Assembly: GCF_036946125.1 (NCBI RefSeq) | Contig: NZ_JAQIJT010000001.1 | Span: forward strand, 62,001 to 126,000 | Length of the DNA: 64,000 nucleotides | Reading direction: 5' to 3' | From: Sphingomonas adhaesiva | GTDB taxonomy: Bacteria > Pseudomonadota > Alphaproteobacteria > Sphingomonadales > Sphingomonadaceae | Part shown: in pieces, positions 53,595 through 62,412 of the stretch | Layout of the letters: the number at the start of each line of letters is the position of its first letter | Position numbering within the stretch: position 1 is the stretch's first letter | Notes under the pieces: model-generated | The model's input: the letters and a program-made list of their open reading frames with translations, nothing else | What the model was told of the DNA's origin: nothing | Database searches by the model: none | Position numbers and translations under genes: made by a program

Positions 53595-54161
53595 ATGGCC
53601 CTTCGAAAGACTGAGGAACGGGTCCCCTACGTGCTGGCAAAGTTGCAAACCGGCTTCCGCCCGCGCGAGGAGCGGATCACCGTCCTGATCCCGTCGCGCA
53701 TGCGGGTCGGCAGCGCCTGGGCCGATGTGGTCATCCACAACGTTTCCTCGCGCGGGCTGATGGGCGGCTCCGACTCGCCGCCTGCGCCCGGCAGCTATAT
53801 CGAGATCCGCCGCGGCACGATCGTGATCGTCGGGCGCGTGATGTGGGGCAAGGGCCGCTTCTTCGGCGTGCGCACGCAGGACCGCATCTCGGTCAAGGCA
53901 TTGATCGACGAACCGCGCCTGGCCAGCCGCCCGCAGGCGGTGAAGGAAGACGCCAGGGGCGACCGCCGCGCCGAGAACCGGCTGGCGCACGAGGCCCGCA
54001 TGGCGCGCAGCATCGAGCGGTCGCGCGCCTTCTCCTCGATGTTCCAATATGTCGGCATCGTCCTGACGATCATCGCCGCGGTCGGGCTGGGCGGCAGCAT
54101 CCTCTATGGCGCGCTGAGCGAGAAGGTCGATACGGTGACACAGGCGCTGGAGGGGAAATAG
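53595..54161 (+). CDS. PilZ domain protein with C-terminal membrane helix
   Basis: A 188-residue protein. Residues about 20-100 look like a PilZ domain (RMRVGSAWADVVIHNVSSRGLM with the DxSxxG-like NVSSRG), which often binds cyclic-di-GMP; the RxxxR part is seen as RPREERI. A C-terminal helix (FQYVGIVLTIIAAVGLGGSILYG) anchors it in the membrane. The ATG at 53595 is chosen over 53583. Could answer to the GGDEF-EAL enzyme. Confidence 0.82.
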   Translation: MALRKTEERVPYVLAKLQTGFRPREERITVLIPSRMRVGSAWADVVIHNVSSRGLMGGSDSPPAPGSYIEIRRGTIVIVGRVMWGKGRFFGVRTQDRISVKALIDEPRLASRPQAVKEDARGDRRAENRLAHEARMARSIERSRAFSSMFQYVGIVLTIIAAVGLGGSILYGALSEKVDTVTQALEGK

Positions 54162-54179
54162 GCGCTTCACCCCCCGATC

Positions 54180-54345
54180 CCGCCCCGGCGGAGGCGGGAC
54201 GTTTGCAAAGCGGGTGTAACGGGACTGAGCCCACGCCGTGCTCCTGCGCAGGCAGGAGCCCAGTGCCAGGCAGAACAACGCCTCGTAAGACTTGCAACCC
54301 TGGGCTCCTGCCTGCGCAGGAGCACGGTGGAGATTGCCGCGCAGG
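54180..54345. repeat. Composite REP element, copy A
   Basis: Two perfect inverse 26-bp hairpin units (54238-54263 and 54300-54325, GTGCTCCTGCGCAGGCAGGAG type) with a 36-bp spacer containing CAGAACAACGCCTC, flanked by GGCGGAGGCGGGACGTTTGCAAA. The same layout recurs at 58054 and 62148. It fills the gap between the convergent PilZ and HerA-like genes. Confidence 0.75.
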
Positions 54346-54426
54346 TTCCGCCTCCACCGGAGGACGAGGAAGGGACGTTCGCAGGGGTTTCGTCTGTGCC
54401 GCCGGACGATTCACCGACGACGGCCG

Positions 54427-55890
54427 CTACACCGCCTCCGCAGCCGCGGTCGTCCAGCCGAGATGCGGGATCGTGATCGACCGTTTCCCCGACAGGTCGG
54501 TGCGCGTCACGAACAGGTCGCGGCTCTCGATATAGCCGATCAGCCGCTTCACCCGCCCGGTCGAGCTGGTGCCGTAGGTGTGCGCGATGTCGCCGTCGGA
54601 CGGACACGGCGCGCCGTCGCGCGCGGCGCGCGCCACGAGCAGGAACGCGCCGAGCATGTCGTCGGGCAGCCCCTGCGCCAGCGCCAGCACCCCGGCCCAT
54701 TCCGGCGCGCCCGGCGCAAAGATGCCGGCGCGCGCGCACGACAGGCGGCGACTGAACGCGGGCAGGTCCAGCGCGGGCCGCGCGACGCCGGCCATGCGGC
54801 AGCGCACCTGGAAATCCTGGAACAGCACCGCGGCGGGACGGCCGGCGCTCTCCTGATCCTCGACGATCGCGCGCAAGACCTCGGCATAGACCGCCTCGAC
54901 CTCCTCCTCCGACCGATCGGGCAGCGTCGGGGCGGGGATGCCGGGCGCCGGCGGCGTGGCGATCTCCGCCAGCAATTCCTGTTCGGGGACGCGGCGCGGG
55001 CGCGGGTCGAACGTCATCGGCAGCGTCGGTGCGGCGTCCGGCGTCACGTCGAGCAGCGCCGCCATATCGACCGCGCCCGCCTGCGGCAGCGGCACCAGCT
55101 TGGGGCTGCCGCTGCGCGCCTGCGTCTCCACCGCGCCGATGCGCACCGTCAGCGGACGCCGCGACACCGCGGGGCCCAGCGCCAGGAAGGTGCCGCGCGC
55201 CAGGTCGCGGATCGCCTCCGCCTGCCGCCGCTCCATCCCCAGCAGGTCGGCGGCGCGCGCCATGTCGATGTCGAGGAAGGTGCGCCCCATCAGGAAGTTC
55301 GACGCCTCCGCCGCGACGTTCTTGGCGAGCTTCGCCAGCCGCTGCGTCGCGATCACGCCCGCCAGCCCGCGCTTGCGCCCGCGGCACATCAGGTTGGTCA
55401 TCGCCGACAGCGACGCGCGCCGTACCTCCTCCGCCACCTCGCCCCCGGTGGTGGGGGCGAACAGCTGCGCCTCGTCCACCACCACCAGCGCGGGATACCA
55501 ATGTTCGCGCGGGGCATCGAACAGCGCGTTCAGGAACCCCGCGGCGCAGCGCATCTGCCCCTCCGCCTCCAGTCCCTCCAGCGACAGCACGACGCTGGCG
55601 CGATGCTCGCGCAGGCGCGCGGCGATTCGCGCCACCTCGCGCTCGGCATAGTCCGCGCCCTCGATCACGACATGGCCGTAGCGGTCGGACAACGTCACGA
55701 AATCGCCCTCGGGGTCGATCACCACCTGCTGCACCTGCCCGGCGGACCGCTCCAGCAGCCGGCGCAGCAGATGCGACTTTCCCGACCCAGAATTGCCCTG
55801 GACGAGCAGCCGGGTGGCGAGCAGTTCCTCGAGGTCCATCGTCACGGGCGCGCCCGACGTGTCGGTGCCCATGTCCACGCTAACGGTCAT
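54427..55890 (-). CDS. HerA/DUF87-like ATPase
   Basis: A 487-residue ATPase. Walker A GNSGSGKSHLL lies near residues 33-43, Walker B is ALVVVDEAQLF near 134-144, and ATQRLAKLAKNVAAE completes the helicase-like sensor, typical of HerA/VirB4-related DUF87 proteins. The C-terminal part is less conserved, with a predicted winged helix (IAHTYGTSSTGRVKRLIGYI). No NurA partner is nearby, so it may be a stand-alone DNA translocase. Single gene. Confidence 0.85.
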   Translation of the reverse strand: MTVSVDMGTDTSGAPVTMDLEELLATRLLVQGNSGSGKSHLLRRLLERSAGQVQQVVIDPEGDFVTLSDRYGHVVIEGADYAEREVARIAARLREHRASVVLSLEGLEAEGQMRCAAGFLNALFDAPREHWYPALVVVDEAQLFAPTTGGEVAEEVRRASLSAMTNLMCRGRKRGLAGVIATQRLAKLAKNVAAEASNFLMGRTFLDIDMARAADLLGMERRQAEAIRDLARGTFLALGPAVSRRPLTVRIGAVETQARSGSPKLVPLPQAGAVDMAALLDVTPDAAPTLPMTFDPRPRRVPEQELLAEIATPPAPGIPAPTLPDRSEEEVEAVYAEVLRAIVEDQESAGRPAAVLFQDFQVRCRMAGVARPALDLPAFSRRLSCARAGIFAPGAPEWAGVLALAQGLPDDMLGAFLLVARAARDGAPCPSDGDIAHTYGTSSTGRVKRLIGYIESRDLFVTRTDLSGKRSITIPHLGWTTAAAEAV

Positions 55891-56003
55891 GATCGCTGCG
55901 CGTTTGGCGCATGACCGCGGGTCGGGGCAAGCGGTTTGCGCGCGCTTGGCGATCGCCGTGCGCGGGTCTAGGGCGCATCCGCACCTTTCGGAACGGAACC
56001 GAC

Positions 56004-56546
56004 ATGGCTCATCGCCCGCCGATCGCCGACCTCGCGCTGCGCCTGCTGCGCAAATCCCCGCACGCGTTGGATGCGGAGGAACGCCGCGTCCTCGACAGTA
56101 TGGACGCGGGCACGCTGGTGGCGCGCGACGCCGCGGACGAGGCCGACCTGCGCGCCAGCGTCGGGGATCGGCTGGCCGACAAGGTGGCGGCGATCGGCGG
56201 CTCGTGGGGCTTCATCATCGGCTTCAGCGTGGTGCTGGTCGGGTGGATGCTGCTCAACACCGACGTGCTGGCGCGCTTCGGCTGGCAGTTCGATCCCTAT
56301 CCCTACATCTTCCTCAACCTGATGCTGTCGACGCTGGCCGCGATCCAGGCGCCCGTCATCATGATGAGCCAGAACCGCCAGGCGGCGAAGGACCGACTCG
56401 CCGCGAGCCTGGATTACGAGACGAACCTGCGCGCCGAGCTGGAGATCCTGCGGCTGCACGAGAAGCTGGACGCGCTGGTGGCGGAACGGCTGGCGACGCT
56501 GGAGGCGAAAATCGATCGCTTGGCGAACACGGGTCCGGCGTCCTAA
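56004..56546 (+). CDS. DUF1003 membrane protein
   Basis: A 180-residue protein. Two hydrophobic helices at about residues 70-95 and 100-120 (SWGFIIGFSVVLVGWMLLN; YPYIFLNLMLSTLAAIQAPVIM) followed by MMSQNRQAAKDR are the DUF1003 signature. The C-terminal tail is a coiled coil. Function unknown; inner membrane. Upstream lies the divergent HerA-like gene. Confidence 0.92.
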   Translation: MAHRPPIADLALRLLRKSPHALDAEERRVLDSMDAGTLVARDAADEADLRASVGDRLADKVAAIGGSWGFIIGFSVVLVGWMLLNTDVLARFGWQFDPYPYIFLNLMLSTLAAIQAPVIMMSQNRQAAKDRLAASLDYETNLRAELEILRLHEKLDALVAERLATLEAKIDRLANTGPAS

Positions 56547-56575
56547 AGGCACGGGATTATCCGTCAGAGGCGATC

Positions 56576-57319
56576 ATGGCAGGCCATTCCAAGTTCAAGA
56601 ACATCATGCACCGCAAGGGCGCGCAGGACAAGAAGCGCTCCGGCATGTTCTCCAAGCTCAGCCGCGAGATCACCGTCGCGGCGAAGATGGGGATGCCCGA
56701 TCCGGACATGAACCCGCGCCTGCGCGCCGCGGTGAACGCCGCCAAGGCGCAGTCGATGCCCAAGGACAATATCCAGCGCGCGATCGACAAGGCGTCGAAG
56801 GGCGACACCGAGAATTACGAGGAAATCCGCTACGAGGGGTTCGGCCCCGGCGGCGTGTCGCTCATCATCGAGGCGCTGTCCGACAACCGCAACCGCACCG
56901 CCACCAACGTGCGCACCGCAGTGAGCAAGAACGGCGGCAACCTGGGCGCGAGCGGATCGGTCAGCCACGGCTTCGACCGCGTCGGGCTCATCACCTATCC
57001 GGCGAGCGCGGGCGACGCGGAGAAGGTGTTCGAGGCGGCGCTGGAGGCGGGCGCGGAGGACGTCACCTCGTCCGAGGAAGGCCATGAGATCTGGACCGAG
57101 CAGGCCGCCCTCCACGAAGTCGCCAAGGCGCTGGAGCCGGTGCTGGGCGAGGCGGAGGGCGCGAAGCTCGCCTGGCGTCCGCAGACGATGGTCGAGGTCG
57201 GCGAGGGCGACGCCGCGACGCTCTTCAAACTGATCGACGCGCTGGACGACGACGACGACGTCCAGACCGTATGGGGCAATTACGAGGTGTCCGACGAGGT
57301 GATGGCGAAGCTGGGGTGA
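56576..57319 (+). CDS. yebC: YebC/PmpR family protein
   Basis: A 247-residue YebC. The start MAGHSKFKNIMHRKGAQDKK is the family signature, as are MPKDNIQRAIDKASKG and IYEGFGPGG-like RYEGFGPGGVSLI. YebC proteins act as transcription regulators and in translation of proline-rich stretches. Commonly adjacent to ruvC, as here, though a 39-bp hairpin lies in between. Confidence 0.96.
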   Translation: MAGHSKFKNIMHRKGAQDKKRSGMFSKLSREITVAAKMGMPDPDMNPRLRAAVNAAKAQSMPKDNIQRAIDKASKGDTENYEEIRYEGFGPGGVSLIIEALSDNRNRTATNVRTAVSKNGGNLGASGSVSHGFDRVGLITYPASAGDAEKVFEAALEAGAEDVTSSEEGHEIWTEQAALHEVAKALEPVLGEAEGAKLAWRPQTMVEVGEGDAATLFKLIDALDDDDDVQTVWGNYEVSDEVMAKLG

Positions 57320-57328
57320 GCCTGCGTG

Positions 57329-57409
57329 AAAGCCCCTCTCCTTCAGGAGTTGCAGGTCGGTCATGCCGGGGGCATGACCGACCTGCAACTCCTGAAGGAG
57401 AGGGGCTTT
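57329..57409. repeat. Perfect 39-bp inverted repeat before ruvC
   Basis: Arms 57329-57367 and 57371-57409 are exact reverse complements around GGG. The hairpin lies 9 bases after yebC and 18 bases before the ruvC start. It may end yebC transcription, limit ruvC translation, or extrude as a cruciform. Confidence 0.9.
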
Positions 57410-57427
57410 GATGGTTTCGCCCTTCCC

Positions 57428-57934
57428 ATGATTATCCTCGGCCTCGACCCCGGCCTCGGCACCACCGGCTGGGGCGTGATCCGCGCGGAGGGGAACCGCC
57501 TCAGCCATATCGGCAACGGACAGATCCGCACCGATCCGTCCGCGCCGCTGCCGCGCCGGCTGACCAACCTCTATGCCGCGCTGATCGACGTCATTCGCGC
57601 CGAGCGGCCCGACAGCGCGGCGGTGGAGGAGGTGCTGGGCAATACCAACGCGCAATCGACGCTGAAACTGGGGCAGGCGCGCGGGGTCGTGCTGCTGGCG
57701 GCAGGGGGATCGGGGCTGGCGATCGGGGAATATCACCCCTCCACCGTCAAGAAGGCGGTGGTCGGCACCGGCGGCGCGGAGAAGCGGCAGATCCAGGCGA
57801 TGATGGCGGTGCTGCTGCCGGGCGCGAAGCTCGCCGGGCCCGACGCCGCCGACGCGCTGGCGGTCGCGATCTGCCACGCGCATCACATGGCGAGCGCGCA
57901 GGGGATGATGCGCCGCGCCCGGCCGGGCGCCTAG
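57428..57934 (+). CDS. ruvC: Holliday junction resolvase RuvC
   Basis: A 168-residue endonuclease that resolves Holliday junctions. Catalytic acids are visible in ILGLDPGLGTTGW (Asp7), VEEVL (Glu about 67), and GPDAADALAVAICHAH near the C-terminus. The ATG at 57428 is the true start; the open frame upstream crosses the hairpin. ruvA and ruvB are not in the window. Confidence 0.96.
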   Translation: MIILGLDPGLGTTGWGVIRAEGNRLSHIGNGQIRTDPSAPLPRRLTNLYAALIDVIRAERPDSAAVEEVLGNTNAQSTLKLGQARGVVLLAAGGSGLAIGEYHPSTVKKAVVGTGGAEKRQIQAMMAVLLPGAKLAGPDAADALAVAICHAHHMASAQGMMRRARPGA

Positions 57935-57996
57935 GCGCATCGGCTCCCGACCGTCATCCCCGCGGGGGCAAGACCTCTGCGAAACTCAGTTTCCTG

Positions 57997-58190
57997 TTCC
58001 CCGGCGAAGGCGGGACCTTTGCCAAACGGGCGCAACAGCACCCAGCCCACGCCGTGCTCCTGCGCACGCAGGAGCCCAGGGCCCAGCACATCAACGCCTT
58101 ATGGAACCCGCAACCCCGGGCTCCTGCCTGCGCAGGAGCACGGGGGAGCCTTTTGCAAAGGTCCCGCCTCCGCCGGGGAACGGCGGCATT
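57997..58190. repeat. Composite REP element, copy B
   Basis: Hairpin units at 58054-58079 and 58116-58141 in inverse orientation around GGCCCAGCACATCAACGCCTTATGGAACC. Flanks GGCGAAGGCGGGACCTTTGCCAAACG and CTTTTGCAAAGGTCCCGCCTCC are inverse to each other. It fills the gap between ruvC and tonB; no gene is seen in 57935-58266. Confidence 0.75.
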
Positions 58191-58266
58191 ATCGAGCGAT
58201 CCACGACGTTCGCAGAGGTTTCGCGGAGGCGGGAATGACGAAGGCCAGTAGGAGAACCCCCCTACC

Positions 58267-58932
58267 TCATCGCGGCAGCTGCCACCGCACGCGATCGCTG
58301 TAGGTCGATGCCACGCGCGCGCCGCCGTCGTCGCGCGCCGCCTCGAACCGGGCGCGCTTCGCATAGAGCCGGCACGTCGCCTGATCGAGCGCGGCGGACC
58401 CGCTCGACTGCGTCACGCTGCACGTCGAGACCCGCCCGTCGGCATCGACCGCGACGGTGATCGCGACCGTTCCCTGTTCCTCGGCGCGGATCGCCGACGG
58501 CGGATAATCGTCGTTGGTGATCCACGACGCGCGCTCACCCCGCACCCGCACCCCGCTCGCCCGGCTGGCGGGCGTGACCGAGGGCTGGGGTTGCGGCGTG
58601 CCGGTGGCGATCGGCAGCGGATCGGGGCGGGCCAGCGGCAGCGGCTCGATATAGATCGGCTCGATCGCGCGGGGCAGGTTCACGATCGGCGTCGCGGTAC
58701 TGGCCGCGGTCTGCCGCACCGGCTGCTGAACCCTGGGCGGTTCCTTCGGCTGCGGCGGTGGCGGCTCGACCGGCAAGGGCACGTTCGTCGTCGTGAGCGT
58801 GCGCGTCACCCCGCGCACCACGTCCACCACCATCCCCGTGACGAACGCATAACCGATGATACCGTGGATCAGCGCGACGCCCGCGATGGTCGTGAACCGC
58901 CGTGCACCGGGAACCTGATCGGCATAGGCCAT
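58267..58932 (-). CDS. tonB: Energy transducer TonB
   Basis: A 221-residue TonB-like protein. An N-terminal membrane helix (FTTIAGVALIHGIIGYAFVTG) is followed by a proline-rich periplasmic spacer (LPVEPPPPQPKEPPR) and a C-terminal TonB domain (DDYPPSAIRAEEQGTVAITV, then VTQSSGSAALDQAT). It couples proton motive force to outer membrane receptors such as the one at 3034. ATG 58932 has a GGAGGGATGT site. exbB and exbD are not nearby. Confidence 0.92.
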   Translation of the reverse strand: MAYADQVPGARRFTTIAGVALIHGIIGYAFVTGMVVDVVRGVTRTLTTTNVPLPVEPPPPQPKEPPRVQQPVRQTAASTATPIVNLPRAIEPIYIEPLPLARPDPLPIATGTPQPQPSVTPASRASGVRVRGERASWITNDDYPPSAIRAEEQGTVAITVAVDADGRVSTCSVTQSSGSAALDQATCRLYAKRARFEAARDDGGARVASTYSDRVRWQLPR

Positions 58933-59113
58933 GTGACATCCCTCCATCATCCGGAGTGTCGCAGGCGCTGGAATCCGCCTGTCGACGAAGCTCCGGGAAC
59001 GCAGGCTGCGCCCATCGCCCGCGCCCGGGCAAGCGACTTAGTTCGCATTATGCACGGCGGCAGACGCAGCGCGGGCTTGCGTTGTCGCCAAAGCGACGCC
59101 AACGCTGCGGCGC

Positions 59114-60865
59114 ATGATCGACGATTCTGCCGCCAGCGGCCCGGACTCGCACAGCGACGTGGACCCGACGGGCCTGGCCGCGGGACGTCCCGCCGGCGGC
59201 GCGATGGACGTCGGTGCCAGCGAGCCGATCGAGCGCCCCGGGCTGCACCATTGGCGCGAGAGCACGATCACCGATGCCGATCTGAACGACCGCGGCGGGG
59301 TCTTCTTCGCCGCGATCGAGATGACGCGGATGCCGATGATCCTGACCGATCCCAATCTGGACGACAATCCGATCGTCTTCGCCAACAAGGCGTTCTTCGA
59401 CCTGACCGGGTATGAGGAAGACGAAGTGCTGGGGCGCAACTGCCGCTTCCTTCAGGGCGCGCAGACCGACCGCAGCGCGGTCGCCGAACTGCGCGAGGCG
59501 ATCGAGAAGCGCTCCGCGATCGCGCTGGAACTGCTCAACTACCGCCGCGACGGCTCGCCGTTCTGGAATGCGGTGTTCATCGGCCCGGTCTACGACAAGG
59601 GAGGCGCGCTGCGCTATTTCTTCGCGAGCCAGCTCGACGTCACGCGCCGCCGCAATACCGAGCAGAGCTACCGCCAGGCGCAGAAGATGGAGTCGATCGG
59701 TCAGCTGACCGCCGGGCTCGCGCACGATTTCAACAACCTGCTCCAGGTCGTGAACGGCAATCTGGAACTGGTCGCCGCCACCAACGATCCCGAGCGCGTG
59801 AAGCGCTACGTCAGCGCCGCGCAATCCGCCGCGGAGCGCGGGGCGAAGCTGACGCGGCAGCTGCTCGCCTTCGCGCGCAAGACCCGGCTGGAGCCGCGCC
59901 CGCTCGACCTGTCGCGGCTGGTCAGCGAATTCTCCGACCTGATCGAAAGCTCGGTCAACAAGCAGGTCGACATCCACCTCAGCCTGCGCCGCCGCCTGCC
60001 GCATGTCGTGGTCGATCCCGACCAGCTGGAAATGGCGCTGCTCAACATCGTCAACAACGCGCGCGACGCGATGCCCGACGGCGGGCTCGTCACCATCTCC
60101 ACGCTGCCGCGCCGGCTGGAGACCGACGATACCGTCGATCTGGAGCCGGGCGATTATGTCGCGCTCCAGGTCGAGGACGAGGGGCACGGCATGAGCCCCG
60201 ACGTGCTGGAGCGCGCGTCGGAGCCGTTCTTCACCACGAAGGGCGTGGGCAAGGGCACCGGACTGGGCCTGGCGATGGCGAGCGGCTTCGTCCGCCAGTC
60301 GGGCGGCAAGCTGGAGATCGAGAGCGAGCCGGGCAAGGGGACGCGCATCCGCATGCTGTTCCCGGTCATGCCGGTCGCGGACAAGGCCAATGCGCCGCGC
60401 CATCACGTCCCGGCGCAGGCAATGCCCGGCGACGGCGGGCAGCCGCACGTGCTGGTGGTCGAGGACAATGACGAGGTGCTGGCGATCGCGCGCGAGATCC
60501 TGGAGAGTGCGGGCTACCGCGTCTCCACCGCGATCAGCGGCGACGAGGGGCTGCGTTTCTTCGAGGCGACGCACGCGCACGACCGCATCGACCTGCTGTT
60601 CACCGACCTCGTCATGCCGGGCGGGATGAACGGGCTGATGCTGGCGGATGCGGTGACCGAGCGCGACCCGGCGGTATCGGTGCTGATGACGACCGGCTAT
60701 AACGAGGAGCTGGTCATCAACGGCCCGCGCGCGCGCACCACCGACGTGCTCAGCAAGCCGTACCGCCGCTCCGAGTTGCTCGACCGCATCAGCCAGGCGC
60801 TCAACCGCCGGGGCGAAGGGCAGCCGCGCCGCCAGCGTTCGGACTTCGGCGCCGCGCAGGCCTGA
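59114..60865 (+). CDS. LOV-domain hybrid histidine kinase
   Basis: A 583-residue cytoplasmic hybrid kinase. The LOV/PAS domain (about residues 65-180) contains the flavin-binding signature GRNCRFLQG with the photoactive cysteine. A HisKA-type phosphoacceptor (GLAHDFNNLLQ) and HATPase domain (NIVNNARDAM; GKGTGLGLAMASG) follow, then a receiver domain (LVVEDNDEVL; FTDLVMPGG; LSKPYRRSEL). All catalytic residues look intact, so it should be a blue-light sensing two-component protein. No separate response regulator is adjacent. Divergent from tonB. Confidence 0.94.
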   Translation: MIDDSAASGPDSHSDVDPTGLAAGRPAGGAMDVGASEPIERPGLHHWRESTITDADLNDRGGVFFAAIEMTRMPMILTDPNLDDNPIVFANKAFFDLTGYEEDEVLGRNCRFLQGAQTDRSAVAELREAIEKRSAIALELLNYRRDGSPFWNAVFIGPVYDKGGALRYFFASQLDVTRRRNTEQSYRQAQKMESIGQLTAGLAHDFNNLLQVVNGNLELVAATNDPERVKRYVSAAQSAAERGAKLTRQLLAFARKTRLEPRPLDLSRLVSEFSDLIESSVNKQVDIHLSLRRRLPHVVVDPDQLEMALLNIVNNARDAMPDGGLVTISTLPRRLETDDTVDLEPGDYVALQVEDEGHGMSPDVLERASEPFFTTKGVGKGTGLGLAMASGFVRQSGGKLEIESEPGKGTRIRMLFPVMPVADKANAPRHHVPAQAMPGDGGQPHVLVVEDNDEVLAIAREILESAGYRVSTAISGDEGLRFFEATHAHDRIDLLFTDLVMPGGMNGLMLADAVTERDPAVSVLMTTGYNEELVINGPRARTTDVLSKPYRRSELLDRISQALNRRGEGQPRRQRSDFGAAQA

Positions 60866-60925
60866 GCCGCGACGCCCGCCACCGCGGATTTGCCACGCCG
60901 CGCCGGATCGACCAGACAGCGGGGC

Positions 60926-61366
60926 ATGTTGCCGAACCCGCTCGCCGGCCTGCGCCTGCTGCTCCCCGCGATCGTCCCGTCATGGCGGTTCTTCGATGCG
61001 GTCGGCGACAGCCCGCGGATCGACCATGCGGTCGTGGCCGGCCCCGACACGCCGGTCGTGCGGTGGCATACGGACGACCCCCGCGTGCGCCACCTCTCGC
61101 CCGCCCGGATGATCCGCCGGCTGTTCTGGAACCCGGCGTGGAACGACGGCCTCTACCGCGTCAGCCTGGCCGAGCGGCTGCTGACCGGCGACGACCCGCG
61201 GACGGTGGCGCATAGCGAGCGCGAGATGATCCGGCGTATCGCGCGCGGTCTGGATGCCGCGCCCGGCGACTGGCTGCGCATCCGTATCCGCCTCGTCACG
61301 CGCGACAGCGAGCGCGTCGCATATGAAAGCGGCGCCGTCCGCGTTTCCGACCTGATCGCACCATGA
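60926..61366 (+). CDS. Conserved hypothetical protein
   Basis: A 146-residue protein, with WRFFDAVGDSPRIDHAVV and VRHLSPARMIRRLFWNPAWN. I do not recognise a family, but the ATGA overlap with the next membrane protein gene suggests a functional pair. The sequence VSLAERLLTGDDPRTVAHSE is hydrophilic. No signal peptide. Starts 60 bases after the LOV kinase. Confidence 0.7.
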   Translation: MLPNPLAGLRLLLPAIVPSWRFFDAVGDSPRIDHAVVAGPDTPVVRWHTDDPRVRHLSPARMIRRLFWNPAWNDGLYRVSLAERLLTGDDPRTVAHSEREMIRRIARGLDAAPGDWLRIRIRLVTRDSERVAYESGAVRVSDLIAP

Positions 61367-62064
61367 CGCTCGACCACGCGATCCGGCTGACCGCGGCGAT
61401 GATGGCGGCGGCGTTCGTCCAGCAGAGCGCCGAGCACCTGCGGCCCGCCGCGCGCGGCACCGAACGCGCGCTCTTCGCGCCGCGCCTGATCCTGTCGCTG
61501 CTGCTGCTCGCCGCCGCCGCGCTCGGCGCACCGCCGCCCGCCTTGCTGCTGGCGCTGGTCGCCAACCACCTGTTCACCCTGCCCTTCTTCAACGGCCCCT
61601 ATAACGGCGGGGCGGACCGGATGAGCCTGTTGATCCTGCTGTGCCTGACCGCCGCCGTGCTGCTGCCGGAGCCGCGCTGGCGCGAGGCGGCGTTCGGCTA
61701 TCTCGCGATGCAGTTGCTGCTCAGCTACGCGGTCGCGGGTGCGGTGAAGATCGTGAACCCCGCGTGGCGCGACGGCGGCGCGCTGCGCGACGTCTTCCGC
61801 TTCTCGGCCTATCCCGCGGGCGACAACATTCGCCGCCTCGCCGACCGGCCGCGGCTGCTGCGGGCGGCGGGCTGGGCGGTGATGCTGTTCGAGCTGGCCT
61901 TCCCGCTCGCGATCCTGTCGCGCCCGGCCCTGATCGTCGCGCTGGTCGTCGCGGCGCTGTTCCATCTCGCCAATGCGTGCCTGTTCGGGCTCAACCGCTT
62001 CTTCTGGATCTGGCTGTGCGCCTATCCCTCGCTCCTGTGGCTGCAGGAGCGGGTGGTGGGCTGA
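61363..62064 (+). CDS. Polytopic membrane protein, HTTM-like
   Basis: A 233-residue protein with about six hydrophobic helices, including LLLLAAAALGAPPPALLLALV and LSLL-type runs. Motifs NHLFTLPFFNGPYNGGADRM and GAVKIVNPAWRDGGAL resemble the HTTM region of vitamin-K-dependent gamma-carboxylase-like proteins (SAGKxxxxW-type segment). Enzyme residues are uncertain. Its start overlaps the preceding gene, so the two act together. Confidence 0.75.
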   Translation: MTLDHAIRLTAAMMAAAFVQQSAEHLRPAARGTERALFAPRLILSLLLLAAAALGAPPPALLLALVANHLFTLPFFNGPYNGGADRMSLLILLCLTAAVLLPEPRWREAAFGYLAMQLLLSYAVAGAVKIVNPAWRDGGALRDVFRFSAYPAGDNIRRLADRPRLLRAAGWAVMLFELAFPLAILSRPALIVALVVAALFHLANACLFGLNRFFWIWLCAYPSLLWLQERVVG

Positions 62065-62094
62065 CATCCGGCAACACCGCCTTGCCGACCATCC

Positions 62095-62370
62095 CGGCGA
62101 AGGCGGGACGTTTGCAAAAGGGATGCAACAGCGCCACGTACCGGCCGTGCTCCTGCGCAGGCAGGAGCCCAAGGCCCAGCAGAACAACGCCTTATGGGAC
62201 CTGCAACTCTGGGCTCCTGCCTTCGCAGGAGCACGGGGTAGCCTTTTGCAAAGGCGCCGCGAAGGCCGGGCCTTTGCAAAATGGCTGCAACAGCGCCGCT
62301 TACCGGCCGTGCTCCTGCCTGCGCAGGAGCACGGTGGAGACTTTTGCAAAGGTCCCGCCTGCGCCGGGGT
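62095..62370. repeat. Composite REP element, copy C, with an extra hairpin
   Basis: Hairpins at 62148-62172 and 62210-62235 with the spacer CCCAGCAGAACAACGCCTTATGG-type, then a further GTGCTCCTGCC-TGCGCAGGAGCAC palindrome at 62310-62333. Repeated flanks with GGGACGTTTGCAAAAGGGATGCAACAGCGCC occur at 62106 and again in part at 62273. The 62065-62412 gap holds no gene. Confidence 0.75.
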
Positions 62371-62412
62371 GGACAGTCAGGCGACCGCGCCGATCGGTTC
62401 GGGCGCGAAATC

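Noticed and set aside
57329..57409. CRISPR repeat
   Set aside because: Only a single palindrome with a 3-nt loop; no repeat-spacer series anywhere in the window and no cas genes.
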